From assembly GCF_003002065.1 (NCBI RefSeq), contig NZ_PVZG01000001.1, positions 620,001 through 684,000 of the forward strand: a stretch of 64,000 bases of DNA, given 5' to 3'. Both the position numbers and the translations under genes were made by a program. How positions within the stretch are numbered: position 1 is the stretch's first letter; each line of letters starts with the position of its first letter. Positions 7,974 through 16,591 of this stretch are shown in pieces. This DNA is from Pseudosporangium ferrugineum. GTDB taxonomy: Bacteria > Actinomycetota > Actinomycetes > Mycobacteriales > Micromonosporaceae. The notes below the pieces were generated by a model. That model saw only the letters and a list, made by a program, of their open reading frames with translations. It was not told the origin of the DNA and did not search any database.

Positions 7974-9873
7974 CCCGGCTTTCTATCACCGCGTCTCGGC
8001 GACCGGACACCGATTTTCGGGCCGGCGCGGCGGCGATCAGCGCGCCCAGGCCCGATGCCTGGGTGCGCCAGTCGCGGGCGTTCGGGTAGGCGTCCGACGT
8101 CTGCCCGTTCCAGCGCTCCCCGATCCGGTTCATCCCGTCACGGTCGGCGTTCCAGATGCTGTCGGCCTGCGTACGGGCGTACGCCCGGTAGCGGGGCTCC
8201 CCGGTCGCGTCGGCCAGGTCGCCGAGGTAGCGCATGAAGATGCCCTTGAACTGCTTGCCGTTGTCGTCGCAGGTCCGGTCCGGGGCGTCGCACGCCTCGG
8301 TGAGGATGCCGTTCTTCGTCAGCACCCCGGGCGCGATCGCCGCGTCCGCGAGGCGTCGCGACGCCGCGAGCACCGACGGATTCCCGGTGGCGCGGTACAC
8401 CTCCAGCGCGGCGCCGATGGCCAGCCCCTGGTTGTACGTCCAGACCGTGCCGTTGTTGTTGCGGCACGAGCCGTTGAGCCCGTCGTTGACCAGCCCGGCA
8501 CCGTTGATCAGGCCGCTGGCGGCGAACCAGTTCCACCCCGTCACCGCTCGGCTCCCCCAGGTCGTGTCGCCCGGAAGGCGGTTGTGCAGGGCCGCGGCGA
8601 GGCGGATGTAGAGGCCGGCGGTGACCGCGTTCTTGTACGTACGCTCGCGGTCCCACCACACGCCGCCGCCGCACGACGAGGTGTCCCAGTACTGGTGCAT
8701 GTAGGTGGCGATGGTGACGGCCTCGGCGCGGTACTTCGGGTCGCCGGTGAGGTCGTAGGCGCGTACCCAGGCGAGGCCCCACCAGCCGGCGTCGTCGATC
8801 GCCCGGCTGATGAAGTGCCCCTCGATGGGGTCGCTGCTCTTCTCCCCGGCCGGGAACGCCACCTTGTTGACCTCGAAGGTCCGATCGACGATCCACCGAT
8901 GATCCGTACGCCCGGAGCGCCCCATCCAGTCCATCAGCGTCGTGACGGCCACCGCGGAGTTCCACCAGCTCGACGGCCACCACGCGGTGTCCGGGCGGTA
9001 CTGCTGCATCAGCGCGTCGGCGGCGGCCGCGGCCCGGTCACCGCCCGGCCTGGCCCACGCCGTACAGCTGCCGTTGTTACCCTCGGCCGCCCGGCCGCAG
9101 GCCCGCAGCGCACCGCCGTACAGCAGCACCCTGGGGTCGCGGGCCGCGAAGAGTGCGGTGCGCGCGGAGCCCGACCCGGCCGGGGTGCTGGTGCGGCCGA
9201 GCGACGAGCCGCCGGGCCAGCCCGCGCCCTCGTCCCACGAGCGGTCGAGCCAGATCTCGTCGCCGGCCGTGCCGCCGGAGATCGTGCCCCAGATCATCCC
9301 CCGGCTGTCGGCGTGCAGGGCGATCGTGCGCCCGCTCAGCGTGGTGGGCGCGACCGGCTGGCTGTCGCCGACATTGCCGGTCGCACCGTCGCAGAGGGCG
9401 TCGCAGGCCTTGAGCCGCACCCACTCGGTGCACTGGACGCCGGCCGCGTCGCCGCACGCCCGGACCACGCCACGCCGGTGGGCGGCGGGATCGGCCAGGT
9501 TGTACATCAGGGTGCGGGTGCCGGTCCACGTGCCGGGGATGCTCGCCCGGCCGAGCAGCCCGTCCCAGGTCGCTCCGCCGTCCCAGCTGCGGTCCAGCCA
9601 GACCGCGTCGCCGGCGGTGCCGTTGTCGATGCTGCCCCACACCATCGCGTCGGCGTCGGAGAGGTGCAGCGAGATCCGCCGGCCGTTCTGGATGCGGTCC
9701 GGCACCGGAAAGGTGTCCTGACGGGCGGTGGAGGGGTCCCGGGTGTCACAGGACACGGCGCAGACACCCCCGGCCAGGGCGGCCGGGGGTGCCGCGCCGG
9801 GGTCGGCGGCGGCGGGCGACGGGGTGAGGAAGGTGACGGCGAGGGCGATGACGGTGAGGATGGCTCGGCTCAT
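7948..9873 (-). CDS. Secreted glycoside hydrolase family 76 (alpha-1,6-mannanase type)
   Basis: A 641-aa secreted endo-alpha-1,6-mannanase-type enzyme, acting on yeast or mycobacterial-type mannans. A Sec signal peptide (residues 1-23, ending AAA-D) is followed by two tandem copies of a ~115-residue module (~40-155 and ~157-275). Each copy contains GTAGD-x-x-WLDRSWD, then a conserved Cys pair and a C-x-x-W end, and they look like beta-rich binding domains. The GH76 domain spans ~285-620, with the paired catalytic aspartates in AIDDAGWW (D360, D361) and WTYNQGLAIGAALEVY later. A GGAGGA site precedes the ATG at 9873. The upstream promoter element is shared with the chitinase gene. Confidence 0.88.
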   Translation of the reverse strand: MSRAILTVIALAVTFLTPSPAAADPGAAPPAALAGGVCAVSCDTRDPSTARQDTFPVPDRIQNGRRISLHLSDADAMVWGSIDNGTAGDAVWLDRSWDGGATWDGLLGRASIPGTWTGTRTLMYNLADPAAHRRGVVRACGDAAGVQCTEWVRLKACDALCDGATGNVGDSQPVAPTTLSGRTIALHADSRGMIWGTISGGTAGDEIWLDRSWDEGAGWPGGSSLGRTSTPAGSGSARTALFAARDPRVLLYGGALRACGRAAEGNNGSCTAWARPGGDRAAAAADALMQQYRPDTAWWPSSWWNSAVAVTTLMDWMGRSGRTDHRWIVDRTFEVNKVAFPAGEKSSDPIEGHFISRAIDDAGWWGLAWVRAYDLTGDPKYRAEAVTIATYMHQYWDTSSCGGGVWWDRERTYKNAVTAGLYIRLAAALHNRLPGDTTWGSRAVTGWNWFAASGLINGAGLVNDGLNGSCRNNNGTVWTYNQGLAIGAALEVYRATGNPSVLAASRRLADAAIAPGVLTKNGILTEACDAPDRTCDDNGKQFKGIFMRYLGDLADATGEPRYRAYARTQADSIWNADRDGMNRIGERWNGQTSDAYPNARDWRTQASGLGALIAAAPARKSVSGRRDAVIESRGAQESHVQ

Positions 9874-9894
9874 GCGCGGTCCTCCGCTTCTCTT

Positions 9895-9930
9895 CCCCAA
9901 ATATTGACGTTCATCAACGTCTTGAGGCAA
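9895..9930 (-). promoter_or_regulatory. GH76 promoter with the shared GH76/GH18 operator
   Basis: Read on the minus strand, a -35-like TTGCCT (9925-9930) and a -10-like CAATAT (9901-9906) are separated by 18 bases. Overlapping the -10 is GTTGATGAACGTCAA followed by an AT-rich step and GGGG (9895-9918). This block matches the one upstream of the chitinase at 20 of 24 positions. The core GACGTT-CATC-AACGTC is a perfect palindrome. The start codon lies 21 bases downstream of the block. Confidence 0.6.
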
Positions 9931-9947
9931 GGGGCCCGCGCGCCGGA

Positions 9948-10697
9948 TCAGGCCGCCGCCACCGCACCTCCGTCCACCGGCAGCACCGCGCCGTGGACGT
10001 AGGAGGCCTCGCCGGAGGCCAGGAACGCCACCGCGGCGGCCACCTCGGCCGCCTCGCCCAGGCGCCGGGCGGGCAGGGCATCGGCCACGGCCTCCAGGCC
10101 CGCACCGAACCCGGTCCCCTCGGTGCGGATCGGCCCCGGGCTGACCGCGTTCACCCGGACCCCGGCCGGGCCGAACTCCGCCGCCCAGGCCTGGGTCAGC
10201 AGCTTCAGCGCCGCCTTGCCCGACCCGTAGAGCCCGGCCTGCGCGGTTCCCCGGAAGGCGGCGCCGGTCAGCACGTTGACCACCGCGCCGGAACCCGCCT
10301 CGACCATGCCGGGGACGAGGTCCTGCACCAACAGGTACGGCGCCCGCACGTTGACCGCGTACATCAGGTCGATGTCGGTCTCGGTCGACGCGCTCGTCGG
10401 CCCGAACGAGAAGATGCCGGCATTGTTGACCAGGACATCGACCGCGCCGGTCACCGTACGCGATGCCGCAGCCAGCTCCCGCACACCGGCCACCGTGGAC
10501 AGATCGGCGGGCAGATAGGTGGCCCGGCCACCGCCCCCGAGGATCTCCTCGACGGCCTCCTTGCCACGCAGGTGGTCACGCCCGGAGACGATCACGAACG
10601 CCCCGCGCTCCGCCAGGGTCCGCGCGACGGCCCGGCCGATCCCGCTGGTCGAACCGGTGACCAGGGCGGTCCTGCCCTCGAAACTCTCTGTCGTCAT
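9948..10697 (-). CDS. SDR family oxidoreductase
   Basis: A 249-aa classical short-chain dehydrogenase/reductase using NAD(P)H. The cofactor loop TGSTSGIG (~14-21), NNAG (91-94) and the active-site YGSGK (Y157, K161) are present. The serine of the catalytic triad, normally 13 residues before the tyrosine, is a threonine here (T144 in NVLTGAA). The C-terminal PGPIRTEG and VLPVDGG segments are standard. The ATG at 10697 is used because upstream in-frame starts add a non-conserved leader. Substrate unknown. Confidence 0.88.
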   Translation of the reverse strand: MTTESFEGRTALVTGSTSGIGRAVARTLAERGAFVIVSGRDHLRGKEAVEEILGGGGRATYLPADLSTVAGVRELAAASRTVTGAVDVLVNNAGIFSFGPTSASTETDIDLMYAVNVRAPYLLVQDLVPGMVEAGSGAVVNVLTGAAFRGTAQAGLYGSGKAALKLLTQAWAAEFGPAGVRVNAVSPGPIRTEGTGFGAGLEAVADALPARRLGEAAEVAAAVAFLASGEASYVHGAVLPVDGGAVAAA

Positions 10698-10741
10698 GGA
10701 CCGGACGCTAGGCCCGGCCCATGACGACGCCAAGAACGCTT

Positions 10742-10763
10742 GCCGGGTCGGCAAAAACCCGGC
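10742..10763 (-). terminator. Hairpin downstream of the chitinase gene
   Basis: GCCGGGT (10742-10748) and ACCCGGC (10757-10763) form a perfect 7-bp stem with an 8-base loop, beginning 7 bases after the chitinase stop. On the minus strand the T-run lies in the loop rather than after the stem, so it is at best a weak intrinsic terminator. Confidence 0.4.
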
Positions 10764-10769
10764 CGGACG

Positions 10770-12092
10770 TCAGCGGCCCTGCAGGGCCTTGACGGTGTCG
10801 CCGAAGGTCCAGCCGCGGGAGCCGTCCCAGTTGGCCGACCAGGTCATCAGGCCCTTCAGGCCGCCGTTGAAGCTGTTCCAGGACTGTTGCACCAGCGACG
10901 GGCTCAGGTAGCCGCCGCCGGCACCGGGCTGGGCCGGCAGGCCGGGGACCTGCTTGTCGTACGGGATCCGGATCGTGGTGCCCTGGATCGTCAGGCCGTT
11001 GTTGAGGCACTGGGTCTGGGCGACGAAGCCCTGCACCGCGCCGGCCGGGTACGAGTCGCCGGAGCAGCCGTACATGCTGCCGTTGTAGTACTGCATGTTC
11101 AGCCACCAGAGGCGGCCGTTGTCCGCGTACTTCTTGATGATCGGCAGGTAGGAGCCCCAGATCGAGCCGTACACGACGCTGCCGCCGGTGACGTACGCGG
11201 TCTCCGGCGCCATCGTGAGGCCGAAGTTCGACGGCATCTGGGCCAGCACCCCGTCGATGATCCGGATCAGGTTGGCCTGCGACGTGGACAGCGTGGTGAT
11301 GCTGCCGCTGCCGGTGAGGCCGGTCTCGATGTCGATGTCGATGCCGTCGAAGTTGTACCGCTTGAGGATCGGCACGACGGTGGCCACGAACCGGTCCGCG
11401 ACCGCGGCGGAACTGAGGTCGATGCCCGCCGCCGCGCCGCCGATCGACATCAGCAGCGTGGCGCCGTCCGCCTTGGCCTGGCACATCTCCGCCGGGGTGG
11501 CCACCTTGACGCCGGCGTCCATGCCGTCCTCCCACAGCACCGTGCCGTCGGAGCGGATGACCGGGAAGGCGGCGTTGATGACGTTGTAGCCGTGCTGCCG
11601 GAGCCGGGCGTCGGTGATGGGCACCCAGCCGAGGCCGGGGTGCACCCCGTTGCTCGCGCCGTCCCAGTTCTCCCAGTAGCCGACGAGCACCTTCCCGGCC
11701 GGCTTCGACTTGACCGCGCAGGCACCCCCGGCCGGCGGCGTCGTGGGCGGAGTGGTCGGCGGCGTGGTCGGCGTCGACGGTGGGGTGGACGGGGTGCCAC
11801 CCGTACATTCGCCGAGGTCACGCCAGAGGGACGGGGTCGCCGCCGGGTTCCAGCCGGCGCCCGCGTGCGCGGTGTGGGTCACCAGGGCCGAGTAGAGGCG
11901 GCTGCTGTACGTCACCTGGGCTCCGGCCGTGTAGGTGTTCCCCTCCGCCCAGGCCGGCGCGGTGCACGCCACGGCGGCGGCCCGCACCGCCGGGCCGGAG
12001 ACGGCGGCCATCCCGGCGGGCGCCAGGACCACTGTGGTCAGAGTCATGGCGGCCCCGGCGACCAGCGCGAAGACGGTACGACGTTTCCTCAT
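10770..12092 (-). CDS. Secreted chitinase, GH18 with N-terminal chitin-binding module
   Basis: A 440-aa secreted endochitinase. Order: signal peptide (~1-30), a CBM5/12-type chitin-binding module (~45-95; WAEGNTYTAGAQVTY and W-x-D-L-G-E-C), a Pro/Thr linker (~98-122) and a GH18 barrel (~130-438). The catalytic DxxDxDxE signature is intact in FDGIDIDIE (D249 to E256, with E256 the acid). MSIGG (215-219) is the conserved strand 3 motif and the barrel ends with LMTWSANWD. The protein resembles the single-catalytic-domain chitinases of Streptomyces-like actinomycetes. The promoter shares an operator with the GH76 gene, suggesting joint induction by fungal wall material (inference). Confidence 0.94.
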   Translation of the reverse strand: MRKRRTVFALVAGAAMTLTTVVLAPAGMAAVSGPAVRAAAVACTAPAWAEGNTYTAGAQVTYSSRLYSALVTHTAHAGAGWNPAATPSLWRDLGECTGGTPSTPPSTPTTPPTTPPTTPPAGGACAVKSKPAGKVLVGYWENWDGASNGVHPGLGWVPITDARLRQHGYNVINAAFPVIRSDGTVLWEDGMDAGVKVATPAEMCQAKADGATLLMSIGGAAAGIDLSSAAVADRFVATVVPILKRYNFDGIDIDIETGLTGSGSITTLSTSQANLIRIIDGVLAQMPSNFGLTMAPETAYVTGGSVVYGSIWGSYLPIIKKYADNGRLWWLNMQYYNGSMYGCSGDSYPAGAVQGFVAQTQCLNNGLTIQGTTIRIPYDKQVPGLPAQPGAGGGYLSPSLVQQSWNSFNGGLKGLMTWSANWDGSRGWTFGDTVKALQGR

Positions 12093-12121
12093 GGCGGCTC
12101 CTGTCGATGACCGGGCAGGTC

Positions 12122-12156
12122 CCCCACATCTTGACGTTCGTGAACTTCTTTATCAA
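12122..12156 (-). promoter_or_regulatory. Chitinase promoter with the shared GH76/GH18 operator
   Basis: On the minus strand, -35 TTGATA (12151-12156) and -10 CAAGAT (12128-12133) are spaced by 17 bases. The operator block GTTCACGAACGTCAA plus AT-rich step and GGGG (12122-12145) overlaps the -10. It contains the small palindrome GTTC-AC-GAAC and matches the GH76 block at 20 of 24 positions. Expected mRNA leader is about 29 bases. Confidence 0.62.
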
Positions 12157-12190
12157 GGGTTGTTAACAGATACGGGCGTGAGGGCGGGGA

Positions 12191-12787
12191 TCAGCAACTC
12201 ACGGTGACGACCGGCGTCTGCGTGTTCACCGTGACCGTCGGCGGGCTGTAATACGGCGGCGCCACGATGAAGTGGTAGCCGGTCGTGACGTAGTACCGCG
12301 GCGAACCGACGCACACCGCGAACGCGACCGACGTGACGGGGCCGGCAGAGCCCATCTGATACTGCAACGCGCCGCGGCCCGAGAACAGGAAGCCGTAGCC
12401 GGAGACGAACTCGTACAGGGAGGCCTGGGCCTGGAGCTGGTTCACCGGCGCGCTGCAGCTGGTGACCGCCTTGCCGTCGACCGAGCCGGGCATGCCCTGG
12501 GTCGACGCGTGGGGGAACTGCGCCTGGGACAGGCAGTTGATCGGCGGCAGGTCCAGGGCTCGGGCGCCCCCGCCGGTCAGGCGTACGGGCCCGGCGTTCG
12601 CGCGGGTCCTCGCCGCCAGGTCGCGCGCGGCGGCCAGCACCTCGGGCGGGACGCCGGCGTCCCCTACGGTGACGACGGGAGGGCGCTCGGCCGTACGGGC
12701 CCCGGCCCGGGCCGGCAGGGAGCCGCCGAGCACGGTGAGCACGACGGCGGACACCACGATGGATCGGAAGACGGATCGCTGCGACAC
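12191..12787 (-). CDS. Small secreted protein of unknown function
   Basis: A 198-aa exported protein with no family I recognise. The GTG at 12787 is preceded by GAGGAG at good spacing; the longer upstream ATG has none. A signal peptide (SIVVSAVVLTVLGGSLPARA, ending about residue 28) is clear. The mature part has four cysteines, probably two disulfides, and a C-terminal beta-rich stretch with YYVTTGYHFIVAPPYYSPP and a valine/threonine-rich tail ending VVTVSC. It follows in the same direction upstream of the chitinase but each gene has its own ribosome site. Confidence 0.7.
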   Translation of the reverse strand: MSQRSVFRSIVVSAVVLTVLGGSLPARAGARTAERPPVVTVGDAGVPPEVLAAARDLAARTRANAGPVRLTGGGARALDLPPINCLSQAQFPHASTQGMPGSVDGKAVTSCSAPVNQLQAQASLYEFVSGYGFLFSGRGALQYQMGSAGPVTSVAFAVCVGSPRYYVTTGYHFIVAPPYYSPPTVTVNTQTPVVTVSC

Positions 12788-12885
12788 AACGGCTCCTCGG
12801 GGTAGCGGGAAGGTGGTCCGGCGCCGAGCATGCGGGACCGCGCACCGCGGAGGCTTCGGTGAAAACACCCAACGGGCTACCAGCT

Positions 12886-15432
12886 TTACGGGCCGCCGGA
12901 ACCGAGCCGGCGGGCCATCGCGGTGCGCGAGCGTACGCCCAGCTTGGCGAAGACCCGGTTGAGGTGAGACTCGACGGTGCGCCGGCTCAGGAACAGCCGT
13001 TCGGCGATCTCCCGGTTGGACAGCCCCTCGACGACCAGCCCCGCCACCTCGCGCTCGCGGACGGTCAGCACCGCCGGATGCCCGCCCGTACCGGCAAGCC
13101 AGGTCGCGCCCAGGCCGGCGAGGTCCGCGGCGGCCGTACCGTCACCCGCCAGGCCCCGGCACACGGCGGCCTCCACCGGCGTACCCGCCTCCGCGAACCA
13201 CCGGGCGGCGCGGGCCGCGGCCGCACGGGCGTCGCCGGAACGGCCCGCCATCACCGCCTGCGCGTGCGTCGCGACCCCGCGGTCGTACGGCGACACGGCG
13301 GTGGCGACCGCGTCGGCGCCGCACCCGGCCGCCGCCGCGGTGTCACCCACCCGCGCCGACGCGACCGCGCGCAGCGCCTGGAAGAACACCCGCAACTGCC
13401 GGTGTGCGGGGGTGGACGCGGGAAGCAGCTCCAGGCAGCCGCGCGGATCACCGGCGGCGAGCCGCGCCAGCGCCGCCTCCCCGCACAGGATCCGCCGCCA
13501 CGCCGGTGACCGGGGGCGCCGCTCCCTCAGCAGACGGCCCGCCAGCTCGGTGGCCACCTCCGGGCCGTCCACCCAGAGCAGCGGCCGCATCCGTACGGTC
13601 TCCGCCATCGCCGCCATCTCCGGGCTGCCGCTGTCGCGGGCGGCGGCCGCAGCGTCATCGGCCAGGACGAGCGCCTCGCCGGGCCGGCCCAGCCGGGTGT
13701 GCAGCATCGCGTCGAACATCAGCAGGTACGGCACGGCGCTGTGGGTGCCGAGGTCGTCGGTCATCCGCCGGGCGCGTGACAGGTGGTGGGCGGCGTCGGG
13801 CAGGCGGCCGTACCCGAGTTCGGCCAGGGCGAGCGGCGCGAAGACCTCCACGTACGGGCGGAGCTCGGCGTCGCCCGCGGTGTCGATGTGGCGGGTGGCC
13901 GTGGCCAGGTCCGCGCCCGTGTCGTCGCCGGCGTACAGGGCGGCCAGTGCCCGCAGCACGTGGGCGGAGGCGACGAGGCCGGGCCGGTCGCTCGCGAGCA
14001 GGGTCAACGCCCGGGCGGCGTGCGCGGCGGAGGCCTCCGGCTCCTCCCGGAACGCCTCGACGGTGGCCAGCTCCAGCCGCAGGCGCCCCTCCTCGGCCGG
14101 CGATCCGGGCGTTCCCGCGAGCAGGCGTTCGAGCAGCGCGCCGGCCTCCGCGAAGTCACCCAGCTGCCGGGCGACGACCACGCACACCATCTCCGCTTCC
14201 CGTCGGCGCGGGCCGTCGCGCAGCTCCTCCAGCACCGCACGGCTGCGCTCGAGCCGGCCGCCGCGGGCCAGCGCGCGGGCGTACCAGAGGGCCGCGCCGG
14301 CGCGTCGCCCGTCGTGCGGTCCGTCATGCGGCATGATGCGCAGCGCCGTGCCGAGCCAGCGGGCGGCCTGCGCCGGTGCCCGGTACGCGTACGCCCGCCC
14401 CGCCCCGAGCAGCACCTCGGCCGCCTGCTTGTCGCCGTCCCGGGCGGAGAGCGCGACGTGGTGCGCGAGCAGGTGCTGCTCGCCGCGGACGGCGTGCAGG
14501 TGCGCGGCCGTACGGGCGTGGATGTCCCGCCGCCGCGCCGGGCCGGTCAGCTCGTAGACGGCGGCTCGGATGAGCGGGTGCCGGAACCGCAGTCGGGTGC
14601 CGCGCACGTCGACGACGCCGATCCGGTGCAGCCGGTCGATCGCGTCCGCGACCGTGCCGGCGTCGAGCCGGGCCACCTCGGCTATCAGGTCCACGCCGGC
14701 GTGCCCGCCCACCACCGCGGCGGTCTCCGCCACGTGGCGCACCGGGGCCGGCTGGGCGGCGACCTCGGCCGCCAGCCCGATCAGCACCTGGCGGTGGGTG
14801 TTCTCGCGGTCCCCCGGGGCCGGGGCCAGCACGCCGGCCAGGACCTCCTCCGGCATCGTCGCCAGGGTGTGCAGGAACAGCGGATTTCCGCCGCCGGCCC
14901 GGGCCACGAGCCGCTGCCGCGGCGCGGGGAGCTCCGCCAGGAGGCGCCCGGCCTCGGCGGGGCTCAGCGGCGGCAGCGGCACCCGGGTGGCGACGCCGGG
15001 ATGCCGGGCGATGGCCCCGGCCAGCCGCAGCGGCGCCCGCCCGGTGCGGTAGGTGACCGCGATCAGGGCCGGGCCGGGCGGCGGCTTGCGGATCAGCTGC
15101 TCGAGCAGGGCCTGCGACGCCGTGTCGGACCAGTGCACGTCGTCGGCGAGCAACGCGGCGCCGGTGATCAACGGACGCAGCTGGGCGGGGGTCCGCACCC
15201 CCGGCAGCACGTCGGCGAAGAGCCCGTACGGGACGTCCTGCTCGAACTCGGTGGCGAGGCAGGTGTGGACGGTCAGCCCCGCCGCGACGGCGAGCCGGGC
15301 CAGCTCGCCGAGCATCCGGGTCTTGCCGATGCCGGGCTCGCCGGACAACTCCACGACGGCGAAGCCACCCGCCCGCGCCCGGTCCACCGCGGAGGCCAGC
15401 AGGCCGAGCTGCGTCTCCCGGCCGACCAGCAT
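12886..15432 (-). CDS. LuxR family transcriptional regulator with AAA ATPase domain (LAL type)
   Basis: An 848-aa large ATP-binding LuxR-type regulator. The N-terminus holds an ATPase with Walker A GEPGIGKT (~31-38) and [10 protein letters not shown] as Walker B. The middle ~400 residues are helical TPR-like repeats. The C-terminal LuxR helix-turn-helix contains [12 protein letters not shown] and [23 protein letters not shown] 15432 is chosen because AGGG lies 5 bases upstream; GTG 15438 and TTG 15453 are alternatives. Such proteins are usually activators sensing nucleotide or sugar state. It is the last gene of a run with pgi and the AlkZ-like gene, though its targets are unknown. Confidence 0.9.
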   Translation of the reverse strand: MLVGRETQLGLLASAVDRARAGGFAVVELSGEPGIGKTRMLGELARLAVAAGLTVHTCLATEFEQDVPYGLFADVLPGVRTPAQLRPLITGAALLADDVHWSDTASQALLEQLIRKPPPGPALIAVTYRTGRAPLRLAGAIARHPGVATRVPLPPLSPAEAGRLLAELPAPRQRLVARAGGGNPLFLHTLATMPEEVLAGVLAPAPGDRENTHRQVLIGLAAEVAAQPAPVRHVAETAAVVGGHAGVDLIAEVARLDAGTVADAIDRLHRIGVVDVRGTRLRFRHPLIRAAVYELTGPARRRDIHARTAAHLHAVRGEQHLLAHHVALSARDGDKQAAEVLLGAGRAYAYRAPAQAARWLGTALRIMPHDGPHDGRRAGAALWYARALARGGRLERSRAVLEELRDGPRRREAEMVCVVVARQLGDFAEAGALLERLLAGTPGSPAEEGRLRLELATVEAFREEPEASAAHAARALTLLASDRPGLVASAHVLRALAALYAGDDTGADLATATRHIDTAGDAELRPYVEVFAPLALAELGYGRLPDAAHHLSRARRMTDDLGTHSAVPYLLMFDAMLHTRLGRPGEALVLADDAAAAARDSGSPEMAAMAETVRMRPLLWVDGPEVATELAGRLLRERRPRSPAWRRILCGEAALARLAAGDPRGCLELLPASTPAHRQLRVFFQALRAVASARVGDTAAAAGCGADAVATAVSPYDRGVATHAQAVMAGRSGDARAAAARAARWFAEAGTPVEAAVCRGLAGDGTAAADLAGLGATWLAGTGGHPAVLTVREREVAGLVVEGLSNREIAERLFLSRRTVESHLNRVFAKLGVRSRTAMARRLGSGGP

Positions 15433-15466
15433 CAGCACCCTGGCAGCGTACAACGGCGGAGCGTGG

Positions 15467-16585
15467 TCACCCGGTGGCGGCGGGCTCCACTTCGGACCAG
15501 CGGACCCGCAGGGGCAGGCCGACGAACGCGGCGTACGGTTCCAGGGCCGCCTCCGCGCGGGTCCGGGCCGCGGCGGCGAGCGGGGCCAGCGGGAAGACGT
15601 CCACCGTCACCGCCTTCCTGCCGAGGGTGCGCTTCCAGGTCGCCACCGTGCGGCCCGCGGCGACCAGGGTGGACTGGAAGACGCCGTTGCCGCCCGGCAC
15701 GATCCGGTCGAGGTGGTGCTTGTCCACCATCAGGGCGCGGTCCTTGTAGCCCAGCATGTACTCGTCGAAGCCGGGCAGCGCGGCCCAGTCGTCGCGGGTG
15801 GTGGTGCCGGCCGCCAGGGCCGCGGGGTCCGCGATCATCTCGGTGCCGTCGACGCGGACCGTGGTGAGCGTGTCGCCGGCCACCGCGAGGCCGGTCCTCG
15901 TGTCGGCCAGGGTGAGGCCGGTCCAGCGGACGAAGTCCTGCCGGGTGGCGGGGCCGTGGCTGCGGAAGTAGCGCCGCACGATCAGGCCCAGGGCCTCCTC
16001 GCGGGACGGCCGGTTCGGTTCCGGCACCCACTCGTCGAGCAGGACGAACGTCTGTTCCTTGCCGACGTGCGGCGCGATGCAGGTGACGCCGCGCTGGCTC
16101 GCGTACCAGAGGAGGTGGTAGCCGAGCTGACCGCCCGGCGTGACTCCCCCGGCGGCGAGCGCGTCCAGGCACGCGGCCCGGGTGAGGCGTTTGCCGCCGG
16201 CGAGGGCCTCGGCGAGGACCTCGACGCCCCGGTCGGCGGTCCGCTCGGACAGGCCGATGGTGGCCCGGCGTTTCGCGGCGCCGGCCAGGGCGCGTACGCC
16301 CATGAGGTCGAGCATCCAGCGCGCGTCGGCCGGCGGGACGAGGTGCACCGTGCCGCGCATCGGCCAGGTGCGGATCGCCTCGCGGCGTTCGAGGGCCGCC
16401 TCCACGTCGGCGGCCACCGAGCCCGGCAGGCGCACGCCGAGCGACCACAGGCCGCTCGCCATGTCCTGCGCCTGCATCGCGCCGAACCATTCGACGATCG
16501 CGGCGACGCTGCCCAGCCGCCGCCCCGGGGTGAGCAGCAGGCTGTGCAGGCGTACGGCCAGGGCTTCCCCGGTCGTCAGGTCCAC
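15467..16585 (-). CDS. Winged-helix DNA-binding protein, AlkZ/YcaQ-like (HTH_42)
   Basis: A 372-aa protein of the HTH_42 (AlkZ/YcaQ) family, whose characterised members are DNA glycosylases that remove alkylated or cross-linked bases. Three winged-helix units are typical. The N-terminal QAQD (in [13 protein letters not shown], ~36-48) matches the Q-x-Q catalytic motif of Alk[12 protein letters not shown] (~73-83) and the later [11 protein letters not shown] (~270-280) are also family hallmarks. It begins at GTG 16585, only six bases after the pgi stop, so co-transcription with pgi is likely. Activity is inferred from the family only. Confidence 0.78.
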   Translation of the reverse strand: MDLTTGEALAVRLHSLLLTPGRRLGSVAAIVEWFGAMQAQDMASGLWSLGVRLPGSVAADVEAALERREAIRTWPMRGTVHLVPPADARWMLDLMGVRALAGAAKRRATIGLSERTADRGVEVLAEALAGGKRLTRAACLDALAAGGVTPGGQLGYHLLWYASQRGVTCIAPHVGKEQTFVLLDEWVPEPNRPSREEALGLIVRRYFRSHGPATRQDFVRWTGLTLADTRTGLAVAGDTLTTVRVDGTEMIADPAALAAGTTTRDDWAALPGFDEYMLGYKDRALMVDKHHLDRIVPGGNGVFQSTLVAAGRTVATWKRTLGRKAVTVDVFPLAPLAAAARTRAEAALEPYAAFVGLPLRVRWSEVEPAATG

Positions 16586-16591
16586 CGGAAC

